Of a stretch of DNA of 64,000 bases, positions 7,468 to 17,239 are shown piece by piece. The stretch covers positions 1-64,000 of the forward strand of contig CAWKIT010000038.1 in the NCBI GenBank assembly GCA_963849695.1. The letters are read 5' to 3'. The stretch comes from DASSUW01 sp963849695. Its GTDB lineage: Bacteria > Actinomycetota > Thermoleophilia > Solirubrobacterales > Solirubrobacteraceae. Position numbers and translations under genes: made by a program. The stretch's first letter is position 1, and each line of letters opens with the position of its first letter. The notes beneath the pieces were generated by a model. That model did no database searches. It had not been told where the DNA came from and worked only from the letters and a program-made list of their open reading frames with translations.

Positions 7468-9909
7468 ATGCTGCGCATCGCCTTGCAGACGCTGCGGGCG
7501 CGCCACGCGACGCTCGCCGGCGCCTTCGTCGCGATCTGGCTCGCGGTCACGCTCGCCTCCGCCACCGGGCTCCTGATGGCGGGGGCCCTCGAGGCGCCGG
7601 GGCCAGGGCGCTTCGCGGCTGCCGACGCCGTTGTCCGGGCCGATCCCGGCGTGCGGCTCCCCGGCGATCTCGGGTCGGTCGACGCCGTCCCGGGCCCACG
7701 CCTCGATGCGGCGCTCGTCGAGCGTGCCGCCGTCGTGCCCGGTGTCGCCCACGCGGTCGGCGACGTCTCCTTTCCGGCCGACGCCGGCGGCGAGCGCGTC
7801 GACGGCCACGACTGGGCTGCCGCGCAGCTGACGCCGTACGCGCTCCGCGAGGGCGGCGCCGTCTCGGCTCCGTCCGACGTCGTCGCGGACGCGCGGCTCG
7901 ACGCCCGCGTCGGTGCGAAGCTCCGGATCACCTCGCCGGGCGGCGAGGAGACATTCCGCGTGAGCGGTGTCGCGGCCGCCGCGGAGGAATTCGGGCGCCC
8001 CGGAGTGTTCTTCACCACGGCGACGGCGCGCCGCTTGTCCGGCGCGCCCGGGCAGGTCAACTCGATCGGCGTGATCGCCGACGCCGACCCGCAGGCGGTG
8101 CGCGAACGGCTGCGCGACCGTCTCGGTCTCGAGGTGCTCGATCCGTCTCGTGCCGCCGACGCCGATCCGGGCGACGCGCGGGTCACGGAACGCGAGTCGC
8201 TGATCGCGATCTTCGGGGCGATGGGCGGCATCGCCGGCGCTGTCGCGCTGTTCGTCGTGGCCGGCACGTTCTCGCTCGCGATCGCCCAGCGCCGCCGTGA
8301 GACGGCGGTGCTGCGCGCGCTCGGGGCGACGCCGCGCCAGGTGCGGCGGCTGATCGCCGCCGAGGCTCTGCTCGTCTCGATCGTCGCCGGCGCGCTCGGC
8401 GTCGTCGCCGGCGGGCCGCTGGCCGACGCGATCCTCCACGCGCTGCAGGACCGCGGCGTCGTGCCGCCCAACTTCGCGGCGGGCACGTCCTGGATCCCGC
8501 TTGTGGCGGCCTTCGGCATGGGCGTCGGCATCGCGCAGCTGGCAGTCGTCGCGGCGGCGTACCGGGCCGGGCGCACGCGGCCCGCCGAGGCGCTCCGCGA
8601 GTCCGCTGTCGAGCATCCCCGCCCCGGCGTGGTCCGCGTGCTGGCCGGGCTTGCGGCGCTCGGCGGCGGCGTGGCGATGGCGCTCGTGTTCTCGGGCTTC
8701 TGGGCCAAGTCGTTCGCCGTCCTGACCGGGGTCATCCTGGCGCTGGGCATCGGGCTGCTCGGCCGCTGGGTCCTCGGCTCGCCGGCGGCGCTGCTGGCGA
8801 GGCCGCTGCGTGGGCTCGGCGCAGCGGGGCTGCTCGCGAGCACGAGCCTGTCGGCCAACCGCTGGCGGACCGCCGCGCTCGCGGCGCCGATCATGCTGGT
8901 CGCGATGCTGGCCGGCATCCAGGGCGTGGTCCAGTCGAGCGACGAGCGGAACACGGAGCGAGTGACCGCCGACCGTGTGGTCGCCGGGCACGTGGTGACC
9001 GGGTCGCCGCTCCCTGCGGCCACCGCCGCGGAGGTGGCCGGGCTCCCCGGCGTGGAAGGAGTCGCGGCCACGCTCGCGACCGAGCTCCATGCGCTGCACC
9101 CCGGGTTGGCGGACGAGGGCCCGTGGGCGGCGGCCGGCCTGCGAACCGAGGGCGCTCGGACGCTCGACCTCGATGTCGTGCGCGGTGACCTCGCCCAGGT
9201 CGGCGGCGACGGCATCGCCGTCAGCCGTCAGTTCGCCAATTGGGGTGACCTCCACGTCGGAGACGGGCTCGACGCCCGGATGGCCGACACCGCGCAGCGG
9301 CGGCTGCGCATCGTCGCCGTCTACGGCCGGGCGGCCGGCCTCGGCGACGTCGTCCTCGACCATGGCGTCGCCCTTCGCCACGCGGCCGTGAGGGCGGACG
9401 CCGCCGTCTTCGTCCGCGGCGCCGGACGGTCGCTGGCGCGGTATGCCGAGGCGCACCCGGGCGTGAGCGCGATGGGCCGCGAGCAGTACCTGGCCACGGT
9501 CCGCGCCGCCGATCAGCGGCAGGGCTGGGCGGTGTGGCTGATCGTCGGCCTGGCGGCGGCGTTCGCCGCGCTCGCGCTGGTCAACACCGCCGCGATGGCG
9601 ACCGCCGAGCGACGCGACGAGCTGGCGACGATCCGGCTCCTGGGCGGTACGAGCGGGCACGTGACGCGGATGGTGGCGCTCGAGATGGCGCCCGCCGTGC
9701 TCGTCGCGCTGATCGCCGGAGGCGCGGTGGTGGCGCTCTCAGTCGCGGGCGTCCAGCGCGGCATCACGGGCGTCCCGCTCGCAGCCCCCGCGGGGGTCAT
9801 CGCGGCGCTGCTCGTCGGCGCTGCGGCGCTCGGCATGCTGGCGTCGATCGTCACTGGGCGGCTCGCACTGCGCGCCTCGCCGGCCGCGGCCATGCGCGTG
9901 CGCGAATGA
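7468..9909 (+). CDS. FtsX-family ABC transporter permease
   Basis: An 813-residue membrane protein with an N-terminal TM helix (about 15-40) and a long extracytoplasmic domain. A first FtsX block of three TMs lies near residues 250-360, with the typical RRRETAVLRALGATPRQVRR cytoplasmic loop. Two central TMs, a second periplasmic domain and a second FtsX block near 690-800 (RRDELATIRLLGGT) follow. This is the duplicated FtsX topology of large exporter permeases. It pairs with the ATPase three bases upstream. The stop is 14 bases before the response regulator GTG, so all three genes probably form one operon. Confidence 0.92.
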   Translation: MLRIALQTLRARHATLAGAFVAIWLAVTLASATGLLMAGALEAPGPGRFAAADAVVRADPGVRLPGDLGSVDAVPGPRLDAALVERAAVVPGVAHAVGDVSFPADAGGERVDGHDWAAAQLTPYALREGGAVSAPSDVVADARLDARVGAKLRITSPGGEETFRVSGVAAAAEEFGRPGVFFTTATARRLSGAPGQVNSIGVIADADPQAVRERLRDRLGLEVLDPSRAADADPGDARVTERESLIAIFGAMGGIAGAVALFVVAGTFSLAIAQRRRETAVLRALGATPRQVRRLIAAEALLVSIVAGALGVVAGGPLADAILHALQDRGVVPPNFAAGTSWIPLVAAFGMGVGIAQLAVVAAAYRAGRTRPAEALRESAVEHPRPGVVRVLAGLAALGGGVAMALVFSGFWAKSFAVLTGVILALGIGLLGRWVLGSPAALLARPLRGLGAAGLLASTSLSANRWRTAALAAPIMLVAMLAGIQGVVQSSDERNTERVTADRVVAGHVVTGSPLPAATAAEVAGLPGVEGVAATLATELHALHPGLADEGPWAAAGLRTEGARTLDLDVVRGDLAQVGGDGIAVSRQFANWGDLHVGDGLDARMADTAQRRLRIVAVYGRAAGLGDVVLDHGVALRHAAVRADAAVFVRGAGRSLARYAEAHPGVSAMGREQYLATVRAADQRQGWAVWLIVGLAAAFAALALVNTAAMATAERRDELATIRLLGGTSGHVTRMVALEMAPAVLVALIAGGAVVALSVAGVQRGITGVPLAAPAGVIAALLVGAAALGMLASIVTGRLALRASPAAAMRVRE

Positions 9910-9923
9910 GGGAGGATGGACCG

Positions 9924-10568
9924 GTGCGCGTCGTGATCGCAGAGGACCAGGCGCTGCTGCGCCAGGGCATCGTCCGGCTGCTCGAGGACGCCGGCTTCGA
10001 GGTCGTCGCCGAGGCGAGCGATGCTCCCGACCTGCTGCGGAAGGTGAGCGCGCACCGGCCCGACGTCGCCGTCGTCGACGTCCAGATGCCGCCCGACAAC
10101 ACCGACGACGGGCTGCGGGCGGCGCTCGAGATCCGCGAGCGCCAGCCCGACGTCGGCGTGGTGGTCCTGACGTCGCACGCGGAGGAGCGGTACGCGCTCG
10201 ACCTGATCGGCGACAGCGCCGAGGGGGTCGGCTATCTGCTCAAGGACCGCGTGGCGGACTTCGCCAACTTCGCCGACGCGGTCCGGAGGGTGGGTACCGG
10301 CGGCTCGGCGCTCGATCCGACGGTCGTGGCGCGGATGCTCGGCCGCCGCCGGCGCGACGATCCGCTCGACGAGCTGACGCCGCGCGAGCGGGAGGTGCTC
10401 GAGCTGATGGCCGAGGGGCGCTCGAACCGCGGTATCGCCGAGGCGCTGTTCGTCACGCCCAACGCGATCGAGAAGCACGTGACCGCCATCTTCGGCAAGC
10501 TCGGCGTGGGCGAGGAGCCCGCGGACCATCGCCGCGTGCTCGCCGTGCTCACGTTCCTGCGCTCTTAG
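9924..10568 (+). CDS. NarL/LuxR-type response regulator
   Basis: A 214-residue regulator. The receiver domain (1-120) has acidic residues in IAEDQ, phospho-acceptor Asp52 in VVDVQMPP and Lys in YLLKDR. The LuxR HTH is at about 150-205 (LTPREREVLELMAEGRSNRG, AIEKHVTAIFGKLG). The GTG start follows GGGAGGA with eight bases spacing. Its 3' end overlaps the stop of the converging histidine kinase by four bases (10565-10568), so kinase and regulator are neighbours but not co-transcribed. It probably controls the ABC exporter upstream. Confidence 0.93.
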   Translation: MRVVIAEDQALLRQGIVRLLEDAGFEVVAEASDAPDLLRKVSAHRPDVAVVDVQMPPDNTDDGLRAALEIRERQPDVGVVVLTSHAEERYALDLIGDSAEGVGYLLKDRVADFANFADAVRRVGTGGSALDPTVVARMLGRRRRDDPLDELTPREREVLELMAEGRSNRGIAEALFVTPNAIEKHVTAIFGKLGVGEEPADHRRVLAVLTFLRS

Positions 10569-12298
10569 AGTGGGATCCGGGCCCGGACGACCGTGCCCCG
10601 GCCCGGAGGGCTCTCGACCTCGAGCGTGCCGCCGACCGCCCCCACGCGGTCCTCCAGACCGCGGAGCCCGCTGCCCGACGACGCGTCGGCGCCTCCGACG
10701 CCGTCGTCGCTCACCTCGACGACGAGGCTGCCGTCCTCGCGGCGGGCGCCGACACGGGCGTGGGTCGCCTCGGCGTACTTGGCGACGTTGGTGAGCGCCT
10801 CGGACACCGTGAAGTACGCGGCCGTCTCGACCGCCACAGGAAGCCGCTCCGGCACATAGGCCTCGAGCTCGACAGGAACGGCGGCGCGTGTGGCAAGCGA
10901 CTCGAGCCCGGCGTCGAGCCCGCGCTGGAGCGCGGCGGGATGGATGCCGGAGGCCAGCTCCCGCAGCTCCTCGACCGCGGCATGCGCCTCCGCGACCGCA
11001 CCGTCGACGAGCGGCTGCGCTCCCTCCGGCCGCTCCTGCGCGAGCTTCAGGGCGATCAGGATCGAGACCAGCCGCTGCTGCGCGCCATCGTGCAGGTCGC
11101 GGCCGAGGCGCCGGCGCTCCTCGTCGGCGGCCTCGACGATCCGGGCACGCGAGGCACGGAGCGCCTCGAGCTGGGCCCGCAGCTCGGCCTCGAGGCGTGC
11201 GTTCTCGAGAGCCAGCGCGGCGGCCCGCACGACCGCCCGGACCAGCTCGGGCTCCTCGCGCAGGTCGGCGCCGTGCACGAGCGCCCCGACGCGGTGCCCG
11301 CGATGCGTGATCTCGGTAGCTCCCTCGGGCGGCGCCTCGATCGTGCGACCGTCGCGATCGACGTAGACGCGCGGCTCCGGCAGCCAGTAGGCGATCCGCA
11401 GCGTGGGATCGCCGAGCGCCTCGGCCAGCGCGTCGTCGAGACGGCCCGCGCCGGGCTCGTCGGCGAGCCGCTCGAGTAGCCGCCCGACCGCGGCAGTGCG
11501 GAAGAAGCGGACGCGGACCAGCCCGGCCATGAAGGCCGCGGGCAGCGCCGCGAAGCTCGAGAGGAAGACGAGCTGCGCCACCTTCTCGGTCGTGGCGCCG
11601 AGGCCGAGCGCCTGCATGGCGATCCATGCGACGGCGAGCCCGAGGATCGCGGCGCCGGCGGCGAGCGGCGGGCCGAGCGCGCGACGCCGGTAGGCGCCCG
11701 CCCGCCGCCAGCGGCGGACGATGAGGGCCGCCACGGCGACCGTCAGCACGAGCGCACACACGGCGAGGGTGGTGGCCAACGCATCGGCCACGCCGGTCTC
11801 GCTCGCGACGGCGACGGGGTTGGCCGGGCAGCCCGTGCAGCCGAACTCGCCGCTCTCGCCGCCGAGCAGGAGGCCCGCCACCGGGAGCGTGAAGGTCACG
11901 AGGTAGAGGGCGACGACGCAGCCCCGGGCCGTCCGGTCCTCGAGCCGGCCGTCGGGGAAGCTCAGTAGGAGGTGGACGAAGATCGCGAGGGCGAGCGAGT
12001 CGGTCGCCGCCGCGAGCAGGTAGAGCGCCGAGGCATCCGAGACGGCCAGCGTGGCGGTCAGCGCGGCCAGGCCGAACGCCGCGAGCAGGACGCCCGTGTA
12101 CACGTCCGGACGTTGCACAGCCGCGAACGTGCCGACGGCGATGAAGCTCCACCCGATCGCGACGATGAGCACGACGGCGGCATCGCCGCCCTCCGGGAGC
12201 CGGTCCGCGGGCGCGTCCGGCGCGAGCGCCAGCACCAGCACGCCGAGCACGAGCCCGGCGAAGCCGACGGCGATGGCGAGCGCCCGGCGCAGCCGCAT
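10565..12298 (-). CDS. HisKA_3-type sensor histidine kinase
   Basis: A 577-residue membrane kinase. Several TM segments fill residues about 5-265, with an extracytoplasmic loop carrying CTGC (possible metal or redox pair). A linker and coiled coil follow, then the HisKA_3 dimerisation motif with phospho-His403 (GRDLHDGAQQR), and an HATPase domain with N-box EALTNVAKYAEA and G-boxes DDGVGG and GSGLRGL. This family partners NarL-type regulators such as the converging gene. The sensed signal is unknown. The CxxC loop and membrane-embedded sensor suggest an envelope or intramembrane cue. Confidence 0.92.
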   Translation of the reverse strand: MRLRRALAIAVGFAGLVLGVLVLALAPDAPADRLPEGGDAAVVLIVAIGWSFIAVGTFAAVQRPDVYTGVLLAAFGLAALTATLAVSDASALYLLAAATDSLALAIFVHLLLSFPDGRLEDRTARGCVVALYLVTFTLPVAGLLLGGESGEFGCTGCPANPVAVASETGVADALATTLAVCALVLTVAVAALIVRRWRRAGAYRRRALGPPLAAGAAILGLAVAWIAMQALGLGATTEKVAQLVFLSSFAALPAAFMAGLVRVRFFRTAAVGRLLERLADEPGAGRLDDALAEALGDPTLRIAYWLPEPRVYVDRDGRTIEAPPEGATEITHRGHRVGALVHGADLREEPELVRAVVRAAALALENARLEAELRAQLEALRASRARIVEAADEERRRLGRDLHDGAQQRLVSILIALKLAQERPEGAQPLVDGAVAEAHAAVEELRELASGIHPAALQRGLDAGLESLATRAAVPVELEAYVPERLPVAVETAAYFTVSEALTNVAKYAEATHARVGARREDGSLVVEVSDDGVGGADASSGSGLRGLEDRVGAVGGTLEVESPPGRGTVVRARIPL

Positions 12299-12334
12299 GC
12301 CGGAGCGAGGCTACGCCACGATCGGCGGCCTGAC

Positions 12335-12340
12335 TACGAT
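12335..12340 (+). promoter_or_regulatory. Candidate leaderless -10 hexamer (TACGAT)
   Basis: TACGAT fits TANNNT and ends six bases before the ATG at 12347, so transcription would begin at or next to the start codon. No Shine-Dalgarno sequence is present, consistent with a leaderless message. Confidence 0.4.
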
Positions 12341-12346
12341 CCCGCC

Positions 12347-12661
12347 ATGACGTGTCCCTCCTGCGGCGGAGAGCTCGTCGAGCTAGAACGCAGCGGCGTG
12401 CGGATCGACGCCTGCCGTCAGTGCCGCGGCGTGTGGCTCGACCGTGGCGAGCTCGATCGCATCCTCGAGCGTGAGCGCAAGGTGGTCGGCGCCGCCGACG
12501 AAGACGATGAGAACTTCGTCCGCGAGATGACCGGCGGCGGCAAGTCCCCCAAGCAGGGCTACGGGTTCGACGTGAAGACGGCGGAGAAGATCTACTCCGA
12601 CTACCGCTCGCACAAGAAGCACAAGAAGCGCAAGAGCGTCCTCGACGACCTGTTCGGTTGA
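12347..12661 (+). CDS. TFIIB-type zinc-ribbon protein
   Basis: A 104-residue protein with an N-terminal zinc ribbon: CPSCGGEL near residue 3 and CRQCRGVWLDRGELDRIL near 26 form the four-cysteine site of the zf-TFIIB domain family. The C-terminal half is charged, ending SHKKHKKRKSVLDDLFG, a pattern seen in many bacterial members. Function is unknown; the ribbon suggests nucleic-acid or protein contact. The stop overlaps the TTG start of the following VOC gene. Confidence 0.85.
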   Translation: MTCPSCGGELVELERSGVRIDACRQCRGVWLDRGELDRILERERKVVGAADEDDENFVREMTGGGKSPKQGYGFDVKTAEKIYSDYRSHKKHKKRKSVLDDLFG

Positions 12662-13002
12662 TCAACGCGGTCCACTCGATCCTGTACGCGCGCGACGCGG
12701 AGGCCGCGCGGGCGTTCTTCGCCGACGTCCTCGGCCTGCACTCGGTCGACGCGGGGGGCGGCTGGCTGATCTTCGCGCTGCCGCCGGCCGAGCTGGCGGT
12801 GCACCCGGCCGAGGGCGAGCCGCGTCAGGAGCTGTATTTCATGACCGACGACCTCGAGGCCACGCTCGGCGAACTGCGCGAGCGCGGCGTGGCGATCACG
12901 TCGGAGCCGTCCGACCAGGGATGGGGGGTGCTGGCGAGTATCGAGGTACCGGGGTACGGTCCCGTCGGCCTCTACCAGCCGCGGCACCCAGTGCCGCGCT
13001 GA
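12658..13002 (+). CDS. VOC/glyoxalase-like protein
   Basis: A 114-residue single VOC module: the HSILYARDAEAARAFFADVL helix-strand start, a central LYFMTDDLEATLGELRERGV repeat, and VPGYGPVGLYQPRHP at the end. It starts with TTG at 12658, overlapping the preceding stop by four bases, so it is probably translationally coupled. Candidate metal ligands are a histidine near the N-terminus and acidic residues, but the ligand set is not clear. It could be a glyoxalase, dioxygenase-like or antibiotic-binding member. Its 3' end is overlapped by the converging membrane-protein frame. Confidence 0.85.
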   Translation: MINAVHSILYARDAEAARAFFADVLGLHSVDAGGGWLIFALPPAELAVHPAEGEPRQELYFMTDDLEATLGELRERGVAITSEPSDQGWGVLASIEVPGYGPVGLYQPRHPVPR

Positions 13003-14240
13003 GCACCGCCGCGCCCACGACCAGCAGCACCACCAGCGCGGCCACGTAGCGCGGATCGGCTCCGGTTCGCAGCGCCGCCAGCAGGGCGCCCGACGGCAGC
13101 GCGATCAGCGCCAGCGCCGGCAGCCGGGCCTCGTCGGCGCGGCCGCGGACCGCGGGCCAGGCGGCCAGCACCGCCAGCATCGCCGCCCACGACCCGGCGA
13201 AGCGCCCGCCCAGCGGCGGGAGCGAGAACGCGGCGGGATCGACCCACAGCGCGGCGGCCGCCGCGCCGAGCGCCAGCCGCCGCCAGGCCGAGCGGGGTGC
13301 GCGACCAGAAGGGCAGGCGCGCTCCGGCCTCGCGGCGCCACGGCCCCGTGATCGCAAGCCCGGTCGTCGTGATCCCGAAGGCCGCGAACAGCGCCACCCA
13401 GGCCCACGCCTGCAGGCGGCTGAAGTCGAACACGTCGAGGTGCACGAAGGTCGCCGTGAGCACGGAGACCGACAGCACCACCGCGGCCACCACGAGCGGC
13501 TGCGCCTGCCGCCGGGACACGGACAGGCCCGCCGCGTACACGGCCGCCGAGCCGACGTAGACGCCGCCGGCGAACGCCGCGAGCGGCGCCGGCTTCAGGC
13601 CCCACGCGAAGAACGAGCCGGTCGCCTCCGGCACGATCAGCAGCGCTGCGCCGACCAGCCCGGCGGCGAGCACGAGCATCAGGAACGCGGCGCGCCGGAC
13701 GAAGTCCGGGCCACCCACCAAGAGCATCAGGGCTGCCGCCCAGAACCAAGCGGCGTGCGCGGCGAACGCGAGATGCGCGAACGACTCGAACGCCGCGAGC
13801 GCGACGGGGGTCAGCGCCAGCGGCACCGCGAGACCGCGCCCGGCCAGCTTCAGCGGCCGCGGCATCGCACCGGCGGCGCCGAACAGCACGAGCGCCATGA
13901 ACGGCCCGGCGAGGTACCGCAGCTGCAGCTGCAGGTCCGACAGCGCGGGATCGCCGCCCCCCACCAGCAGCGCGGCCGCGACCACGCCGCCCAGCGCCAG
14001 CCCGGCGCCGGCCGCAGCGGCCGGCAGCCACCGCGGCGCGGCGAGCGCCGCGAACACCAGGTAGCAGGCCAGCGACAGCGCACCCGCGACGGTCGTCACC
14101 ACGCCCAGCGCCACATCGGCGTAGGCGGCCTCGATCTCGGCCGCCGAGGCGCCGAGCCGCGGCGCGCCGAGCAGGCCCATGTTCTCGATCGCGGCGAGCA
14201 CGACATAGCCCAGCGCGGCGGCTCCGGTGATCCGTCTCAT
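12896..14240 (-). CDS. Multi-pass membrane protein with an apparent frameshift
   Basis: The minus-strand frame from ATG 14240 encodes about ten TM helices, then turns Arg/Gly-rich after LPFWSRTP near 13295. The adjacent frame continues with WRRLALGAAAAALWVDPAAF and at least two more TM helices (YVAALVVLLVVGAAVLSAAL), ending at 12896. One extra base in a CCCC run there explains both observations; the total length is 3n+1. The joined product is about 447 residues with no recognisable catalytic domain. Without the correction the first frame would stop at 12972. Its 3' end overlaps the VOC gene by 107 bases on the opposite strand. Confidence 0.7.
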
Positions 14241-14281
14241 CGCTGCAAGGACGGCTGCAACTGACGGCTTATTCCAGGCGG

Positions 14282-14287
14282 TAGGCT
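14282..14287 (+). promoter_or_regulatory. Candidate leaderless -10 hexamer (TAGGCT)
   Basis: TAGGCT lies three and six bases before tandem GTG codons at 14291 and 14294. The six-base distance fits a leaderless start at 14294. No ribosome site is visible. Confidence 0.4.
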
Positions 14288-14290
14288 CGC

Positions 14291-16243
14291 GTGGTGCCCT
14301 CGCCGAACATCATCCCGACCCAGCCGGGATTCGCGCGCAGCCCGTTCCCCGGGATCGCCGACTACGCCTTCCTGTCGGACTGCGAGACCACCGCTCTCGT
14401 CGCCCCGGGGGGCAGCATCGAGTGGATGTGCCTACCGCGGATGGACTCCGCGAGCGTGTTCGGATCGCTGCTCGACCGCGACGCCGGCCAGTTCCGGCTC
14501 GGCCCCGCGGGCGTGAACGTGCCGGCCGCCCGCCGGTACCTGCCCGGCACGATGGTCCTCGAGACCAGCTGGGGCACCAAGGGCGGCTGGATCATCGTCC
14601 GCGACGCGCTGCTGATCGGCCCCTGGCACCACTGCGACCACCGCTCGGACACGCATCGCCGCGCGCCGACCGACTACGACGCCGACCACGTCCTGCTCCG
14701 CACCGTCCGCTGCGTCAACGGCGAGGTGCAGCTCTCGCTCGTGTGCGAGCCCGCGTTCGACTACGGCAGGACCCGCGGCCACTGGGACTACGCGGGTAGC
14801 GACTACCACGACGTGGCCGTCAAGGGGCACGACGACCTCGAGCTGCACCTGGTGAGCGACCTCAACCTCGGCATCGAGGGCCCGCGCGTGACCGCGCGGC
14901 ACCTGATGAAGGAGGGCGAGCAGGTGTTCTGCGCGCTGTCCTGGACCGACCACCCGGCGCCGCGCACGTCCGAGGACGCCTACGGCCGGCTCGTCTGGAC
15001 CGCCCACCACTGGCAGCACTGGCTCGACCGCGGCGAGTTCCCCGACCACCCGTGGCGCAGCGATCTGCAGCGCAGCGCGCTGACGCTCAAGGGCCTCACG
15101 TACGCGCCGACCGGCGCCGTGATCGCCGCCGCCACCACCTCGCTGCCGGAGACGCCGGGCGGCGAGCGCAACTGGGACTACCGCTACACCTGGATCCGCG
15201 ACGCCACGTTCGCGCTCTGGGGCCTGTACACGCTCGGGTTCGACTGGGAGGCGAACGACTTCTTCTACTTCGTGGCCGACGTCGCCGAGGCCGAGCAGGG
15301 CCAGCTCCAGATCATGTACGGCATCGACGGCCGCGCCGAGTTGCCCGAGCAGATCCTCGACCACCTCTCGGGCTACGAGAACGCCCGCCCGGTCCGGATC
15401 GGCAACGGCGCCCACTGCCAGGACCAGCACGACGTGTGGGGCGCCGTGCTCGACTCGGTCTACCTGCACACCAAGTCGCGCGACTACCTGCCCGAGCGCG
15501 TGTGGCCGCTCCTGCGCCAGCAGGTCGAGGCCGCGATCGCCAACTGGCGCGACCCCGATCGCGGCATCTGGGAGGTGCGCGGCGACCCCAAGCACTTCAC
15601 CTCGTCGAAGCTCATGTGCTGGGTCGCGCTCGACCGCGGCGCGCGCCTCGCCGAGCTGCGCGAGGACTGGGACCTCGCCATGCAGTGGCGCAGCATCGCC
15701 GACGAGATCCACGCCGACATCTGCGAGCGCGCGCTCGACGAGCGGGGCGTGTTCACCCAGCACTACGACACCACCGCGCTCGACGCGTCGGTGCTGCTGA
15801 TGCCGCTCGTGCGCTTCCTGCCCGCCGACGACGAGCGCATCCGCGCCACCGTGCTCGCGATCGCCGACGAGCTGACCCAGGACGGGCTCGTGCTGCGCTA
15901 CCTCGTCGAGGACACCGACGACGGCCTGGCGGGCGAGGAGGGCACGTTCACGATCTGCTCGTTCTGGCTCGTCTCCGCGCTGTGCGAGATCGGCGAGCTG
16001 GAGCGCGGCCGCGGCCTGTGCGAGCGGCTGCTCTCACACCAGAGCCCGCTCGGCCTGTACGCGGAGGAGATCGACACCCGCACCGGCCGCCACCTCGGCA
16101 ACTTCCCGCAGGCGTTCACGCACCTGGCGCTGATCAACGCCGTCATGCACGTGATCCGCGCCGAGCAGAAGCAAGAGCGGCTGCTCAGCCCTCACCCGCT
16201 CCGGCCGCCCGCTCCCGCCGAGTCGGCGGACTCGACAGAGTGA
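14291..16243 (+). CDS. GH15 glucoamylase/trehalase-like glycoside hydrolase
   Basis: A 650-residue protein with the two-domain GH15 architecture. The N-terminal beta-sandwich (about 1-230) begins PGIADYAFLSDCETTALVAP and GSIEWMCLPRMDSASVFGSL. The (alpha/alpha)6 barrel (about 250-640) carries RNWDYRYTWIRDATFALWGL and the late acidic motif GEEGTFTICSFWLVSAL. This is the cytoplasmic bacterial family that includes glucoamylases and actinobacterial alpha,alpha-trehalases. The catalytic glutamates should lie in these two barrel motifs. No signal peptide is present, which favours intracellular trehalose or glucan turnover. Start is GTG 14291 or 14294. Confidence 0.9.
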   Translation: MVPSPNIIPTQPGFARSPFPGIADYAFLSDCETTALVAPGGSIEWMCLPRMDSASVFGSLLDRDAGQFRLGPAGVNVPAARRYLPGTMVLETSWGTKGGWIIVRDALLIGPWHHCDHRSDTHRRAPTDYDADHVLLRTVRCVNGEVQLSLVCEPAFDYGRTRGHWDYAGSDYHDVAVKGHDDLELHLVSDLNLGIEGPRVTARHLMKEGEQVFCALSWTDHPAPRTSEDAYGRLVWTAHHWQHWLDRGEFPDHPWRSDLQRSALTLKGLTYAPTGAVIAAATTSLPETPGGERNWDYRYTWIRDATFALWGLYTLGFDWEANDFFYFVADVAEAEQGQLQIMYGIDGRAELPEQILDHLSGYENARPVRIGNGAHCQDQHDVWGAVLDSVYLHTKSRDYLPERVWPLLRQQVEAAIANWRDPDRGIWEVRGDPKHFTSSKLMCWVALDRGARLAELREDWDLAMQWRSIADEIHADICERALDERGVFTQHYDTTALDASVLLMPLVRFLPADDERIRATVLAIADELTQDGLVLRYLVEDTDDGLAGEEGTFTICSFWLVSALCEIGELERGRGLCERLLSHQSPLGLYAEEIDTRTGRHLGNFPQAFTHLALINAVMHVIRAEQKQERLLSPHPLRPPAPAESADSTE

Positions 16244-16264
16244 CCTCGTAGGCTCGGTGCCTAC

Positions 16265-17239
16265 GTGACGGCGGCGGTCGAGACGGAACAACTCGTACGT
16301 GAGTTCAAAGGCGGCATCCGTGCCGTCGACGAGCTCGACCTCGAGGTGCGCGACGGCGAGATCTACGGATTCCTCGGCCCGAACGGGGCGGGCAAGACGA
16401 CCGTGGTGCGGATCCTCACCACGCTGCTGCGGCCGACTTCCGGCCGTGCGCTGGTGGCCGGCCACGACGTGGTGAGCGACGGCGACGCGGTGCGGAAGGC
16501 GATCGGCGTCGCGCTGCAGGAGGCGGCGATCGACCCGCTGATGACCGGCCGCGAGCTGCTGCGCATGCAGGGCGCGCTGCACGGCCTGAACGGCCGCGAG
16601 GCGCGCGAGCGCGCCGCGCAGCTGCTCGAGCGGGTGGGGCTGACCGAGGCCGGCGACCGCCGCGTCGGCGGCTACTCGGGCGGGATGCGGCGGCGGCTCG
16701 ATCTTGCCTTGGCGCTGGTCCACCGGCCGCACGTGCTGTTCCTCGACGAGCCGACCACCGGCCTCGACCCGACCAGCCGGATGGCTCTGTGGCGCGAGGT
16801 GAGCGCCCTGCACGACGAGGGCACCACCGTGTTCCTCACCACGCAGTACCTCGAGGAGGCCGAGCAGCTGGCCGACCGCGTCGGGATCATCGCGCGCGGC
16901 AATCTGGTCGCCGAGGGCACGCCGGAGTCGCTGAAGGCGCGCGTGGGGCAGCCGACCGTGCACGTGGAGATCTCCGGCCGGGAGGGCGCGGTGAGGGCGC
17001 GGGAGGCGCTGGCCGCGCACGGGACGGTCGAGCCGCCGAGCGAGCGCGAGCCCACGCGCGTCGCCGTGCGCACCGGCCTCGGGCGGGCGGCGATCGCGCC
17101 GATCGTGCGCGCGCTCGACGAAGCGGGCGTGGCGGTCGAGTTCGTCGAGGTGGAGACGCCGACGCTCGACGACGTGTTCGTCGCGGTGACCGGATCGCAC
17201 CTCGAAGGCGCCGCCCAGGATCCCGCTCCCGCGTCATGA
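16265..17239 (+). CDS. DrrA-type ABC transporter ATP-binding protein
   Basis: A 324-residue ATPase with Walker A GPNGAGKTT near residue 40, signature YSGGMRRRLDLALAL, Walker B VLFLDEPTTGLDP, and a C-terminal extension after residue 235 ending in the DrrA-style VEVETPTLDDVFVAVTG. This subfamily exports daunorubicin-like drugs or lipids. The GTG start is 21 bases after the GH15 stop, with TAGGCT 11 bases before it. It overlaps the first permease by ATGA, so the three genes form a translationally coupled exporter. Confidence 0.93.
   Translation: MTAAVETEQLVREFKGGIRAVDELDLEVRDGEIYGFLGPNGAGKTTVVRILTTLLRPTSGRALVAGHDVVSDGDAVRKAIGVALQEAAIDPLMTGRELLRMQGALHGLNGREARERAAQLLERVGLTEAGDRRVGGYSGGMRRRLDLALALVHRPHVLFLDEPTTGLDPTSRMALWREVSALHDEGTTVFLTTQYLEEAEQLADRVGIIARGNLVAEGTPESLKARVGQPTVHVEISGREGAVRAREALAAHGTVEPPSEREPTRVAVRTGLGRAAIAPIVRALDEAGVAVEFVEVETPTLDDVFVAVTGSHLEGAAQDPAPAS

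Noticed and set aside
6610..9660. A 1016-codon open frame on the minus strand opposite the ABC transporter
   Set aside because: It lies antisense to two well-supported genes with full motifs. The translation is Arg/Gly/His-rich without domains, as expected for GC3-driven antisense frames.
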